Source: Eutrigla gurnardus | Taxonomy: Eukaryota; Chordata; Actinopteri; Perciformes; Triglidae | DNA length: 64,000 nucleotides | Reading direction: 5' to 3' | Assembly: GCA_963514095.1 (NCBI GenBank) | Contig: OY741280.1 | Location: forward strand, 22,367,657-22,431,656 | In this document: piece after piece, positions 1 through 10,680 of the stretch | Position numbering within the stretch: position 1 is the first letter of the stretch | How the letters are laid out: every line of letters starts with the position of its first letter | The notes under the pieces: model-generated | Databases searched by the model: none | Told to the model about the DNA's origin: nothing | What the model saw: only the letters and a program-made list of their open reading frames with translations | Translations under genes and position numbers: made by a program

Positions 1-1906
1 CCTTCCTCTCCAGCCACGTGTCGTGAACGTACCTCATGAAAGCCGGGTTAACGACCATCACCTGCATCGATGAGAACCCGATCACATTTTGAGGCCAAAT
101 CGAGCTTATCGCCTTCAAAAGTGAATAATACTCACTAAATCCTTGTTGGCCTTGACTTTGGATTTCACCGGCAAGTAGGATCTGTTGGAAATGTCAGACT
201 CAATCATACACAAGGCATTTAGAATTAAATTAAAACTTAAAAATCATTTAAAAACAGAAAAATATTAAAGTTTTATTTCACGCAGAATCTTTGTCGGCTT
301 TTGAAAAGTTTAAATTATTAAATTTAATTGAATTTTTTCAAATTTTTATCATGGTGGATGAGCTTTATTATTTCTTGTTGCCAGCAGCAGATTAGAACAA
401 AAACATTCCGTATAAATGTAATTCTGACTTTGGACACAGGGGGGAGCACTGGTGCAGAAGCTGATAAGCATGTAAGAGCTCTGAAGGGGAACAGAAATCA
501 AACATGGATGGTATACACACAACGGGGAGTTATTACGTGAATAAACACATCCATAGATCCAAATAATATTCATTCATATCATTTATTTCATGGTTACTTA
601 TTTAATATTGAACTCTACGTCTATAAACTGGGGATAAATGATCAAAAAACACGACTCACGTTCCAGAAAATCCCGTGCTGAGGGCCTTGGTGACCCACTC
701 CAGATCCAGGATCTTAAAGGGGACCAGGACCAGATGAGTGGCACTGTCCAAGTCCACGGCGCTCTCCGGATACATGATCCGATGAGTCGTTCTGACCCCA
801 ACGTCCTTTTCAAAACCTTCGATGCGCCCGGTGTTCATCCTGAAGCCACACATGAAATACAAGCTTTATTTTGACGATTTCTTTCTTTTTTCCCCAGAAG
901 GGATGCAAAAAAAGATTCACCTTATGATGACATCATGGAAATCAATGAGAGGTCCATAACGGGATTTCTGCAGGTTGCCGGAGTTCCCCACCACGGCACA
1001 GGTCCTGCAGCGGTGTGGACCGGACCGGCTCACGTCTGGACTGGATGGGAGCGTCTGAAACAGCCGGTCCACCGCTTCCCTGTAGCTGCTGAAGTTCCGC
1101 TTTTCACCCTGTAAACGCTTTCAGACGCACCGAACAGCTCGTCGTTTGTTTTCAATTGGGACATTTATGAATGTAGATTTTCTCCTTAATGAAAACATTT
1201 CCCATATTTTCCTGAATCATGAGGATCATGCAGTCTGTCCGTGAGTGAGTGAGTGAGTGAGTGAGTGAGTGAGTGAGTGAGTGAGTGAGTGAGTGAGTGA
1301 GTGAGTGAGTGAGTGAGTCTGTCTGTCCATGGTTTTGCCCAGTTATAGCTGCAGGCGAAACACATCGTTTGTTGTATTTCACTTTAAATGAATCGCGTTT
1401 CATGACGACGCCCGTTGGGCGTCACATTAGCCAATAACGGGTTGCATTCACTCCATCACCCAATAGCCGTCACTGCTGCAGACACACCTGGTGGACATCT
1501 GCATTCTTCTGAATGTCAATGAATTGTTTATTGGACATAAAATAAGAAGTTGCTTCAGAAAGAAATGTGACTTTGACTGCAATCCTCAGCCGTCATTCTT
1601 TCTCTGCTCCATAGTTAATGTAAAACTCATGACACAAGATAAAAGGATGGTGTTCTTGCTCAGTGATTAATTTATTACCTTCCACCAGCCGAAAGCATCC
1701 TCCGACAGATTGTAGTTTGCCGACAGAAACGGTTGGACGGATTTGTTGAAACGTCGCCATAACCACGGCTCGTCGTTGGGCAAACACCGGCTGCAGAAAC
1801 ACGGGTCGCCACCCAGAGACGGCACGGCTTCACGCCACAACACGCAGACGCCGGTCACGGTCAGCAGGGCGGCGAGCGCCCTCGTCCTGGCCACGTGGTG
1901 CATCAT
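1..1906 (-). CDS. st3gal1-like: ST3GAL1-like alpha-2,3-sialyltransferase, 5' five coding exons (3' end outside window)
   Basis: Golgi type II enzyme family that transfers sialic acid from CMP-Neu5Ac to the galactose of Gal-beta-1,3-GalNAc O-glycans. Exons read on the minus strand: 1679-1906, 921-1108, 660-839, 136-181 and 1-61. All junctions are GT-AG with matching phases (0, 2, 2, 0), giving about 234 codons. Exon 1 encodes a short cytoplasmic tail, a membrane anchor at about residues 10-24, a CxCxxC cysteine cluster and N-glycosylation sites (NKS, NLS). Exon 2 adds NFS and carries sialylmotif L, recognisable from CAVVGNSGNL. Exon 3 has the family segments VGVRTTHRIMYPES and LVPFKILDLEWV. 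Exon 5 reads NPAFMRYVHDTWLERK. Sialylmotif S and the C-terminus should lie just beyond base 1. The start is the first ATG of exon 1; a second ATG follows directly. Two introns are only 74 and 81 bp. ST3GAL1 fits better than ST3GAL2 from remembered sequence, but fish have several paralogues. Confidence 0.9.
1241..1318. repeat. (GTGA)n microsatellite, about 19.5 copies
   Basis: Perfect 4-bp tandem repeat inside the intron between the first and second coding exons of the sialyltransferase gene. The reverse strand reads as repeated Ser-Leu-Thr-His, which is not a gene. Confidence 0.97.
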
Positions 1907-2480
1907 CACCCTGGGGACATTCACGGGGCGCCATCACACGTATGATGTATGAATGAGAAAAATCAAAAAGCCTGCCGTTGTAAAGTCCAAAAACAACATG
2001 GAAAGAGCAATAAAAAGAATGGCTGGACATTATGTGCTTGTTTTCATCATTTCATAACTATTTCATTTCATAAATGCAATTTCTTAATGCACAAATCAAC
2101 CAAAATAGCTAATTTTAACCCAATTAGAACTGATAAGAACACAGAATTTGGATTCAACCCTCTTTTTGGCAGCTTTAACTCAACATAGTCATATTTAACC
2201 CATGTGTGGATAATAAGCAGTACTGAGGGCACTTTTACTTCTGACAAGTACATTTAGCTGATAATCCTTCGTTACTTCTGTTTTTAAAGCAGGACTTCTA
2301 CTGGTTATGGGAGTGTTTTTACAGTGAAATCATTCTGAATACTTCTATCCCCTATAAATCAGGAAGTTTGCAGGTGGAGAGCTCAATCCATGAACATAAA
2401 GACAAATGCAGCATCATTTATGTCACGGTCGAGGATTGAGGATTCATAAAAGCAAAAACACAATCGTATTATTATTTATT

Positions 2481-2549
2481 TACATTTAGGTCATTTAGCA
2501 GACGCTTTTGTCCAAAGCGACTTACAATAAGTACATTTGTCAAAAGAAG
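2481..2549 (+). repeat. Dispersed fish repeat (copy 1 of 2 in window)
   Basis: The core CATTTAGCAGACGCTTTTGT and the following GACTTACAATAAGTACATTTGTC recur with few changes at 10593-10680. I recognise this core as very frequent in teleost genomes. Whether it belongs to a SINE or a DNA transposon cannot be settled from these two copies. Confidence 0.7.
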
Positions 2550-3099
2550 GAAACAAAGAAACCACAACGAATCATTGCTGATAAAGTAAGAGCTAAAAAT
2601 AGAACAAGTGTTAGATCGTCATCTGAGTAAAGTAGTACTTCAAGAGCAACAGTGCTACGATCAGAGTGCTATAGGTAACGTTTGTATTTTTATTTTATTT
2701 TTTTTATCAATAATATCAGCCTGTATTATCATCATCATTATCACTTGTTTGATATTGATGAGCCAAAATGTACCTTAAAGATGATGATAGCTATAATAAT
2801 GATGGATTATGTTTTCCTACCTAGTCAGAGAGTACATCCGATACTACTCCAGGGATATCGAGTAAACTTCACACTGATGTCGGGGAACTAGTTTGACGCT
2901 GAAAGCCCATGGAGCCAGAAAGACGTGTTCTGATTGGAGGGTTGGCGCATCGTCATCTGGTGACGTTGAGTCCCGCTCATCAATATTGAGGAAGCACAAA
3001 AGTTTCAAGAGACTCTGTTGCTTTTTTAACACACCAGAAAACCAGCATTTTATTTTAATTTTACAGGCAGCAAGAAATCCTGAAAAACTGCCTCCGATA

Positions 3100-3100
<1 letters not shown>

Positions 3101-3155
<55 letters not shown>

Positions 3156-3170
3156 TTACTACTACTACTA
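3101..3170. repeat. (ATT)n then (ACT)n microsatellite
   Basis: Trinucleotide tract with one interruption (TTAGTA), changing to ACT units at about 3157. It gives runs of Asn or Tyr in spurious frames. Confidence 0.95.
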
Positions 3171-3242
3171 TGCTTGAATTCTGAGTTATTGTGAGGAAAT
3201 CGAAGGATGAGAGCGAAGGCGTGGATTATGATGGGAAACAGT

Positions 3243-3281
3243 GACGCACACGCACGCACGGGCACGCGCACACGCCAGCAG
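3243..3281. repeat. CACG/CACA alternating purine-pyrimidine run
   Basis: Degenerate repeat of CACACGCACGCACGGGCACGCGCACACG type. Alternating purine-pyrimidine sequence with CG steps could adopt Z-DNA. Confidence 0.8.
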
Positions 3282-3696
3282 TTCCAACATTCAGTCTCTC
3301 ACTCAACATGAGACTTGTGGCCTCTTTAATTAACTAAATGCGCTCTGAAAAGACTTCGGCTCAAAGATGATAATTATTCTAGTATTTTGCATTTTATTAA
3401 TAATAAGAGATGAAGCCTTCCTAAACCTATACATGACGTAAATAAACGTCACAGATCATTACAGTCTGCACTATACAACCTGTGGGGCTCCTGCAGATAT
3501 CAAGCCTATTTAATATGAACCTGCTGGAAGGAAAGCTGCTGTTTTATGCTGATGAAGAGAAGTTTCTCAACCAAGTTTGAGTTGATCAGGAAGGAAAGTG
3601 CAGATGTGGAGATAGAAAACGTCTTTCCTGGACATTTCCATTTGTTTAGAGTCAGGGTTCCAAACAGACAGTAAAACATGAAGCAGCGACACTCAC

Positions 3697-3814
3697 CTGT
3701 TTTGGGGGGTTTTGTTTGCGGGGTTCCGACACACAAACGGGGGCAAAGCCACAGGCAGCCGTTAAATAGGAGACGTCACGGGGGCGCGTTCAGATGAGGT
3801 AACGGTCACATGAC
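3697..3814 (-). promoter_or_regulatory. Candidate promoter and non-coding first exon of the st3gal1-like gene
   Basis: On the minus strand this block contains GTCACATGAC (3805-3814, E-box of the USF/MITF/TFE type), GTGACGTC (3772-3779, CRE-like) and the TATA-like TATTTAA (3762-3768). About 65 bp beyond the TATA-like box is CAAAACAG followed by GTGAGT (donor boundary at 3697). A start near 3735 would give a leader exon of about 40 nt. It would splice to the acceptor at 1911-1912, four bases upstream of the ATG at 1906. The arrangement and orientation suit the sialyltransferase gene. The transcript itself is inferred. Confidence 0.5.
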
Positions 3815-4152
3815 GCAACAACGATCCGCTCCTACATAAAATTACAGGAAATCATTGTTAATTAATAGATGCTATTTTGATGAGTGATGATGATCAGCCT
3901 GATGGGAGGAGCTTCAGATTAGAAGAGTCTACAATCAAAGGGGGAGGAGTCAGTTTTAATTTGATTTAGTTGTTCTTTATCATAAACCTGTATTTTTATA
4001 TTATTCATTCATTAATAGAATATAAATATTGTTATACAATAATGTGTTATTATTGTTATAATAATAATAATTATCATTATAATTAGAATTAGGGAATTAT
4101 AATTAGAAACTTGACCTGGACTCCCTACCACCTGGTGGCGTGGTGCACCATA
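3815..4152. other. Non-coding, AT-rich, nothing recognised
   Basis: Upstream flank of the candidate sialyltransferase promoter. It contains AT-rich stretches (TTATTATTGTTATAATAATAATAA near 4045-4070) and no supported gene. Confidence 0.6.
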
Positions 4153-4211
4153 AAGAAGAAGAAGAAGAAGAAGAAGAAGAAGAAGAAGAAGAAGAAGAAG
4201 AAGAAGAAGAG
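4153..4211. repeat. (GAA)n microsatellite
   Basis: About 19 perfect GAA units. The purine-only strand could form triplex DNA. It lies 30 bp outside the TTA-flanked MITE. Confidence 0.97.
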
Positions 4212-4242
4212 TAGTCTGTGAGGGTCCAGGATCTCTCTCTTA

Positions 4243-4732
4243 AGGCGAGTCCACACCGGAAGAACTGCCCGACTCGCGTCAGTAAATGAAGTCGGGCTAC
4301 TTAATATGGCCGACTCGAACAACGACATGGGCGGTTCACACCTACGGAATTACAGCCGACGCCATACGTTCCGCGCTTGCGCGAGATGTAATGTCTCCAA
4401 AACAACAGGCGGCTCTAATCTGTATTGTGGGCCAAAAAACACGAAAACCGGAAGTAGCCGAGAGAGTGTGTCGACACCTTCTTCGATTCCACTGGTTATC
4501 TGGTATGTTTACCATCGTCACTTCCGGGCTTCACTGATTCGCTAGTCAAGCTGCTAGCCTCCACCAATCAGAATGGTAAAAGAATGACTCAAATAGCGGA
4601 TTATACATTTGAATCGGCTGAAATGAACGCCGACGTGGGCCGATTGATTCGAGCGACCACACCAAGGAGACTCATGTCACGGACGCCGACTCTCTCAAAG
4701 ACGCCGGTTTTCGGTCCGGTGTGAACTCGCCT
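4243..4732. mobile_element. Non-autonomous DNA transposon (MITE), PIF/Harbinger-like
   Basis: Left end AGGCGAGTCCACACCGGA and right end TCCGGTGTGAACTCGCCT are inverted repeats with one mismatch over 18 bp. TTA directly abuts both ends (4240-4242 and 4733-4735), the 3-bp target duplication typical of PIF/Harbinger elements. The 490-bp interior has no transposase frame. Moderately CpG-rich segments inside give short overlapping chance frames. Confidence 0.8.
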
Positions 4733-4735
4733 TTA

Positions 4736-5426
4736 CACCTTCTGAACCCGTCACGCATAATTAACTTCAATCTGCTTTTCTGCAGACTTGAGGGGAATTA
4801 CCCACAATCCATCGCTCTGTGACATTAAACACGTGGTTACCACAGGGAAGACCGTGAGAAAAGAAAGGCCTAACGTTACAGAAAGGTTAACATGAAGGAT
4901 TTAAGATGGTTCATAAAGAAACACATTTTCTATCATTTTGTTTGATCAATTTGCATAATGACGTCGTTTTGGACCAAATCTAGTAAATTGATTATTTGAC
5001 CTCTCACCTAAACTCCTGGAAGACGTTTGAATCAGGCCAGAGGCTGATCAGAAGTCCAACCTTCGAGAATAAGAATAGAAACATTGTAGGCCACACATTG
5101 TGTTTGTCCCTTATTTGCTAAGAAGAAAGTTGGAGGCGGTTTCACTTAATGGTGTTGAGAATTCGGTGAGCGGATTATCGCCAACAGATTAATGTCATGA
5201 AGAATCGTTGTCAGGCTTAATCACGGTGAAAGACATCAGGCTCACACTCATATTTACTGGTGTGCCATTTTGAAATATTAGTCAGCTTGTATGCGACTGT
5301 AAATCTATTATTGTCACATCTTCTCTGAAACAGTACCAACATTAGAGTTCATCATTTTTAAAACAGTTACCAGCATTCAGTTGGAGTCATATTTCTGGCC
5401 CATAAATCCAATATTGACGCTCCTTT
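4736..5426. other. Non-coding, nothing recognised
   Basis: Single-copy-looking AT-rich DNA without frames, splice-flanked blocks or repeats that I can support. Confidence 0.6.
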
Positions 5427-5475
5427 TAATAATAATAATAATTATTATTATTATTATTATAATTAATAATAATAG
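5427..5475. repeat. (AAT)/(ATT) microsatellite
   Basis: AAT units switch to ATT units and back to AAT, so the tract is partly self-complementary. Confidence 0.9.
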
Positions 5476-5560
5476 ATGTCATTTTTATAGAGGTTTTCAA
5501 GAACTCAAAGTCTCTTTAAATAAAATAAGACAAAACCAAAACAGAGCAACATTCACTAAG

Positions 5561-5592
5561 GGTGTGTGTGTGTGTGTGTCTGTGTGTTTGTG
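5561..5592. repeat. (GT)n microsatellite
   Basis: GT run with CT and TT interruptions, 88 bp before a (CA)n run in the opposite sense. Confidence 0.9.
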
Positions 5593-5677
5593 TTGGATCT
5601 CGGGGTCCACATGAGGCTTCGTGGTGTTGCAAAACTGTACAGACTGATGTTTTATTTGGCAACAGGCCTCAGAGGGT

Positions 5678-5679
<2 letters not shown>

Positions 5680-5727
<48 letters not shown>
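5680..5727. repeat. (CA)n microsatellite, 24 copies
   Basis: Perfect CA dinucleotide run, complementary to the GT run at 5561-5592. Confidence 0.97.
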
Positions 5728-5731
<4 letters not shown>

Positions 5732-5830
5732 GGTATCACCATTACACATCTGCATTTAGAAGCAGCTGGAAATGGTTTCCTCTTGGCAGATTGTAGAGCT
5801 TTAGTACTTTTCAGTCTGTATTAGCACCAC

Positions 5831-6949
5831 GACCTGCACATGTCTTATAAACGACCTGCACATCTCTTATAAACGACCTGCACATCGCTTATAAAAGACC
5901 TGCACATCGCTTATAAACGACCTGTACATCGCTTATAAACGACCTGTACATCGCTTATAAAAGACCTGTACATCGCTTATAAATGACCTGCACATCGCTT
6001 ATAAAAGACCTGCACATCGCTTATAAAAGACCTGCACATCGCTTATAAACGACCTGTACATCGCTTATAAACGACCTGTACATCGCTTATAAACGACCTG
6101 TACATCGCTTATAAACGACCTGCACATCGCTAATAAACGACCTGCACATCGCTAATAAACGACCTGCACATCGCTTATAAACGACCTGCACATCGCTTAT
6201 AAAAGACCTGCACATCTCTTATAAACGACCTGTACATCGCTTATAAACGACCTGCACATCGCTTATAAAAGACCTGTACATCGCTTATAAACGACCTGTA
6301 CATCGCTTATAAACGACCTGCACATCGCTTATAAACGACCTGCACATCGCTAATAAACGACCTGCACATCGCTTATAAACGACCTGCACATCGCTTATAA
6401 AAGACCTGTACATCGCTTATAAACGACCTGTACATCGCTTATAAACGACCTGCACATCGCTTATAAACTACCTGCACACCGCTTATAAACGACCTGCACA
6501 TCGCTTATAAACGACCTGCACATCTCTTATAAACGACCTGCACATCGCTTATAAACGACCTGCACATCGCTTATAAACGACCTGTACATCGCTTATAAAA
6601 GACCTGCACATCGCTTATAAACGACCTGCACATCGCTTATAAACGACCTGTACATCTCTTATAAACGACCTGCACATCGCTTATAAAAGACCTGCACATC
6701 GCTTACAGACCTGCACACCGCTTATAAACGACCTGTACATCGCTTATAAAAGACCTGCACATCGCTTATAAACGACCTGCACATCGCTAATAAACGACCT
6801 GTACATCGCTAATAAACTACCTGCACATCGCTTATAAACAAACTGCACATCGCTTATAAACTACCTGCACATCGCTTATAAACGACCTGCACATCTATTA
6901 TAAACGACCTGCACATTGCTTATAAACAAACTGCACATCGCTTATAAAC
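5831..6949. repeat. 22-bp satellite array, about 51 copies
   Basis: Consensus unit GACCTGCACATCGCTTATAAAC, tandem without spacers. Variable sites are CTGCACA/CTGTACA, CGCTTA/TCTTA/CGCTAA and TAAACG/TAAAAG. One shortened unit lies near 6703-6710. Most units contain TATAAA. No frame of interest crosses it. Confidence 0.97.
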
Positions 6950-8394
6950 CGCTGTAATGTTTCCTGAGCTCAATCTGCCCTCATTGTATTTCATATGTCT
7001 GTTTGCTGTCTGACTGTATGAATGTGCTCCAGGCCGATGCGTTGGTTGTGAGAGTCAGACAGTGAAAGATCTTGTCAAAGCACCATTTTCCATCCAAACG
7101 TCCTGAAGGCATCTCAGAGGTGGGGGGGGGGGGGGGGATCTGGATCTGGATCAGGGAAAAGTAGATCGTTCTTTCATGTATTAAGAAAAATGTCATTGCA
7201 TCCCAAAATAAACGAGTTTGCCACCCTTAAACATGTTGTTCTACAACCGACCTTGAAGGCATTCATCATTTCTGTAACTGCTTTTTGTGGCTGATCTTTG
7301 TCGACTGAAATGTTTGTTTTTTTTAAGTTAAATACAGATTTCCCTCTTTGACAGTGATTTGAGAATATATTTATATATCATATATCGTATGTATTGTGCA
7401 GGTTTAGCGGCCGCCTTCGTCTAAATCAGTCCTATCAGTCGTCCTTTTTGGCTGATTGATTTTAAACTTGATCAAGAAAAATCCTCCGTTCACTACACCT
7501 ACGGCCGTGTGGATTAATTTCTAGGACTGTCTTTGTTAACGACACACATCTCAAGTCATCGACTGGTGACTTCACTGACACGCTGTCAGAATGAAGGGAT
7601 GACCACGGTTGCCGTGAAAATAATGAGAAGATATTCATCTTCCACGGCAGATATATCATTGGGTGATCCCCCGTCCTTTTCCTCTGGGATCGGGTTAAAG
7701 TCCTGTACTGTGTTATATCACCAAACATTCTCATAGACCTCCTAGCATGGAGGCTCTTACATTTAGCAGCTTGTCCAGGTACCACTCACATAGCATATTC
7801 TGTTCAAGCAAATGCATATGAATATTTGGACACTCATGAAGACAGTTGTCACTGCAGGAGCGTTGCGTGATCGCTCTCGTTTCAGGTGGACGGTTATGGC
7901 TGCATGCCCCAAGTACCTCTGTGACTCTCAACATGTCTTTTATTGCCCGTTTCATCGGTTTTATATGCCATTGACTGCCTGCTGACTCTTTATTGTTTCA
8001 CACGGTGTGATTTCAGATGAGCCAGCTGCAGGCCAATCACACCATACAGCCGTGGTCGTTGCAGACACATCTGGACCATCTCCTGAGTGTGATTGTAGCT
8101 TCGTTAACATTTAGTTGGTGGATGAAACTGTAGAAGTCTTATAATCTTCTGTCATCGAGCCTGACCGAAGACGAGTCAAATATCTCCACATGAATGCAGG
8201 TCCATCAGTTTTTTGCAACAAGCGGAGGAAATGACCATATTTGGACTGCGGAGGAGCGACAGGTGGATCTAGACGAACACAAGAGCAGCAAACCTTTCTG
8301 GATCTGGATCCATGTGGATTCTGGTGTGAAGCAGCTAACAATGTTAGCTTCTATTCAAGGTCAACTTTACAGCCATCTTAGTAGCTAACTAGCA
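6950..8394. other. Non-coding, no gene recognised
   Basis: Contains a 16-base G run (7122-7137) and a minus-strand chance frame (7462-7785, 107 codons) that I do not recognise. About 8100-8395 may be an extension of the dispersed repeat that follows. Confidence 0.5.
7122..7137 (+). repeat. G16 homopolymer
   Basis: Sixteen consecutive G, preceded by GAGGT. Length is likely polymorphic or imprecise in assembly. Confidence 0.95.
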
Positions 8395-9290
8395 TTGGTA
8401 GCGACCTGTCAATCAGCAGGTAAGCTCCGCCCCCTAAAGCATCCCCTGCTTTCTGGTCTGGTGGACTCTAAATGGACCATAATGTACTAAATGAACATCA
8501 TGCTGGATTGAAGAAGACTTGAAACTAGAGATTGAGGCCATAAACTCATGTTTACAATGTTTACTGAGATAATACATCAAGAGAGAAGTAGGACCATTTT
8601 CTCATAGACTTCTATACAACCAGAGAGGAGTCGCCCCCTGGTGGTCAGCAGAGAGAAGTAGGACCATTTTCTCATAGACTTCTATACAACCAGAGAGGAG
8701 TCGCCTCCTGGTGGCCAGCAGAGAGAAGTAGGACCATTTTCTCATAGACTTCTATACAACCAGAGAGGAGTCGCCCCCTGGTGGCCAGCAGAGAGAAGTA
8801 GGACCATTTTCTCATAGACTTCTATACAACCAGAGAGGAGTCGCCCCCTGGTGGCCAGCAGAGAGAAGTAGGACCATTTTCTCATAGACTTCTATACAAC
8901 CAGAGAGGAGTCGCCCCCTGGTGGCCAGCAGAGAGAAGTAGGACCATTTTCTCATAGACTTCTATACAACCAGAGAGGAGTCGCCCCCTGGTGGCCAGCA
9001 GAGAGAAGTAGGACCATTTTCTCATAGACTTCTATACAACCAGAGAGGAGTCGCCCCCTGGTGGCCAGCAGAGAGAAGTAGGACCATTTTCTCATAGACT
9101 TCTATACAACCAGAGAGGAGTCGCCCCCTGGTGGCCAGCAGAGAGAAGTAGGACCATTTTCTCATAGACTTCTATACAACCAGAGAGGAGTCGCCCCCTG
9201 GTGGCCAGCAGAGAGAATGACAGTTTAAGGCACTTCTGCTTTGCCTTCACTCTTCAGACCTGGAGGTTGCCGCCTCGGCCAGACAGGTAT
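8395..9290 (+). repeat. Dispersed fish repeat, copy A, with internal minisatellite
   Basis: The sequence from CCTGTCAATCAGCAGG (about 8406) through GAGTCGCCCCCTGGTGG to AGGTTGCCGCC (about 9270) recurs inverted at 33765-34236 and in part, directly, at 34560-34925. I recognise it as a high-copy teleost repeat of uncertain class, since no terminal repeats or coding are visible. In this copy one internal 70-bp segment is amplified nine times. Confidence 0.75.
8581..9210 (+). repeat. 70-bp minisatellite, 9 copies, inside dispersed repeat copy A
   Basis: Units start with GAGAGAAGTAGGACC at 8581, 8651, 8721 and so on to 9141, ending at GAGAGAATGACAG. The units are almost identical; the first two differ at GGTCAGC and CCTCCTGG. 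This suggests recent amplification. Confidence 0.97.
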
Positions 9291-10469
9291 TTGAACATTT
9301 ATTCAGTGAAAATTACAGTATTACCTTACTGTGTGCTTTGCGCCTCAGTAGCACTGCATCTATTTATTTTTTTGATTAATACATACTCATATTTTTCACC
9401 AGGTGGAGAGTGTGATCAAAGAGATATCATAAGGCAGTGTGCTAGAAGCAGAAGGGCCACGCTCTCCCTCCGAGACACATCCATCCGTCATGGAGGGTTG
9501 GATTGCCCAAGTCCAGGAGGAGAACTAGCCTCGCTCAATTAGTTCTGGCTCCGGCTCCGTCTACCTGATCTATGGGATGCATTTAGAGCAGAGCCCAGCG
9601 AAGGCCTTGTCATTTTTTTCCCGCCTCGCCAAGTGCATCAGTATGACTGCCTTATTATTTTTTATAGTTTGATGTCATGTTTGGAAGGTCGGGGAATTCT
9701 TCGCAAAGAGGTGACAATCAAGGTGCGATAAATCTTTTACATCACATGGTTCTTTACAACACGTCAAACCTGATGCCCAAGATACCGTTTAATTGTAATT
9801 TAAATGTTTTGTAGCCACGCTAGCGTCATGAAATCTGTCTGACATTTTGGTAAAGACATACACCATGTGTTCATAGTCCCAAGAGGATGAACCTGACTGA
9901 CTTTGGGCCGTTAATGTTTTCGTCTATCAGCTGAAATATTGCTATATAGTTTTCAACAAAATACTACAACATAAGCGTCTTCTTTTTTACAGATATTCAT
10001 TTCCGCCAGAGGATGAATTGAAATAACTTTGATGGATGGTCTATGATGAAATATCTGCTAAATGTGATGTCATCCCCAACAGCCTCGCTGTACTTTAGTG
10101 CTAATTATAAAGCTGGATTGGTTTGCAAAGCGCTGGCTGGTCCGGCTCCACAGAATCCATCTGAGACAAGCTGCGGCCGACGGCGTTGGAAATGTCTTCC
10201 ATGTGACTAAAAGCACTTTCTCAGTCCGCTGAGATGACCTTCGGTATTTATCAGACCTGCTCAATACAAACTTAAAGGTCATCCTTTTTCACTCTAAATG
10301 CATATTTGTACAGTTTGCCTGTTTGCATGAGTGTAGAAATATGTCCAACGCTGTTACTTTTACAGGAAATTAGAAAAAGAGGTTTGCATTTCTTTCTTTT
10401 ATATGGATACTTTCATGTAATGTCATTATATTGTTCATATTTTACCCAAATCCTGCTTACATTGAGCTC
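9291..10469. other. Non-coding, nothing recognised
   Basis: Single-copy-looking DNA. The small frames here show no family signature. Confidence 0.55.
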
Positions 10470-10565
10470 AAATGTTAGCATTGCAAAGGTGACCCTGCTA
10501 AATATCACCTGCTAAAGCAGCTATATTAGCATTTAGCTCAAAGCTCCTCTGTGCTTCAGTACAAC
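10470..10565 (+). repeat. Dispersed fish repeat with TTAGCATTTAGCTCAAAG core
   Basis: The stretch containing TTAGCATTTAGCTCAAAGC and CTGTGCTTCAGTACAAC resembles a common teleost repeat. A related fragment with ATGCTAACATGCTAAC and GGAGCTCAAAGCATCAC is at 31140-31230. Family boundaries are unclear. Confidence 0.45.
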
Positions 10566-10592
10566 ATCCCCGAGTTACTAGCATTTACGTGA

Positions 10593-10680
10593 CATTTACA
10601 TTTACATTTACATTTAGGGCATTTAGCAGACACTTTTGTCCAAAAGGACTTACAATAAGTACATTTGTCGAAAGAAAGAA
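10593..10680 (+). repeat. Dispersed fish repeat (copy 2 of 2)
   Basis: Matches 2481-2549 (CATTTAGCAGACACTTTTGT, then CTTACAATAAGTACATTTGT), preceded by four TTTACA units. Confidence 0.7.

Larger units (their letters stand above)
1911..3696 (-). other. Putative intron 1 of the st3gal1-like gene
   Basis: No coding exon recognised. It lies between the proposed non-coding exon and the exon with the ATG. It holds a dispersed fish repeat (2481-2549), an ATT/ACT microsatellite (3101-3170) and a CACG-rich run (3243-3281). The rest looks like AT-rich single-copy DNA. Confidence 0.45.

Noticed and set aside
656..862. 68-residue frame starting MYFMCGFRMN as a small gene
   Set aside because: Its first residues are read-through of an 81-bp intron into exon 3 of the sialyltransferase gene; the acceptor is at 840-841.
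1667..1924. Start of the sialyltransferase at the GTG at 1922-1924
   Set aside because: The bases just downstream (CCCCAG/GGTG) make a good splice acceptor at 1911-1912, and the ATG at 1906 fits a eukaryotic start better.
5831..6949. CRISPR-like array of regular repeats
   Set aside because: Units are directly joined with no unique spacers. It is an ordinary satellite in a vertebrate genome. The same holds for the other arrays.
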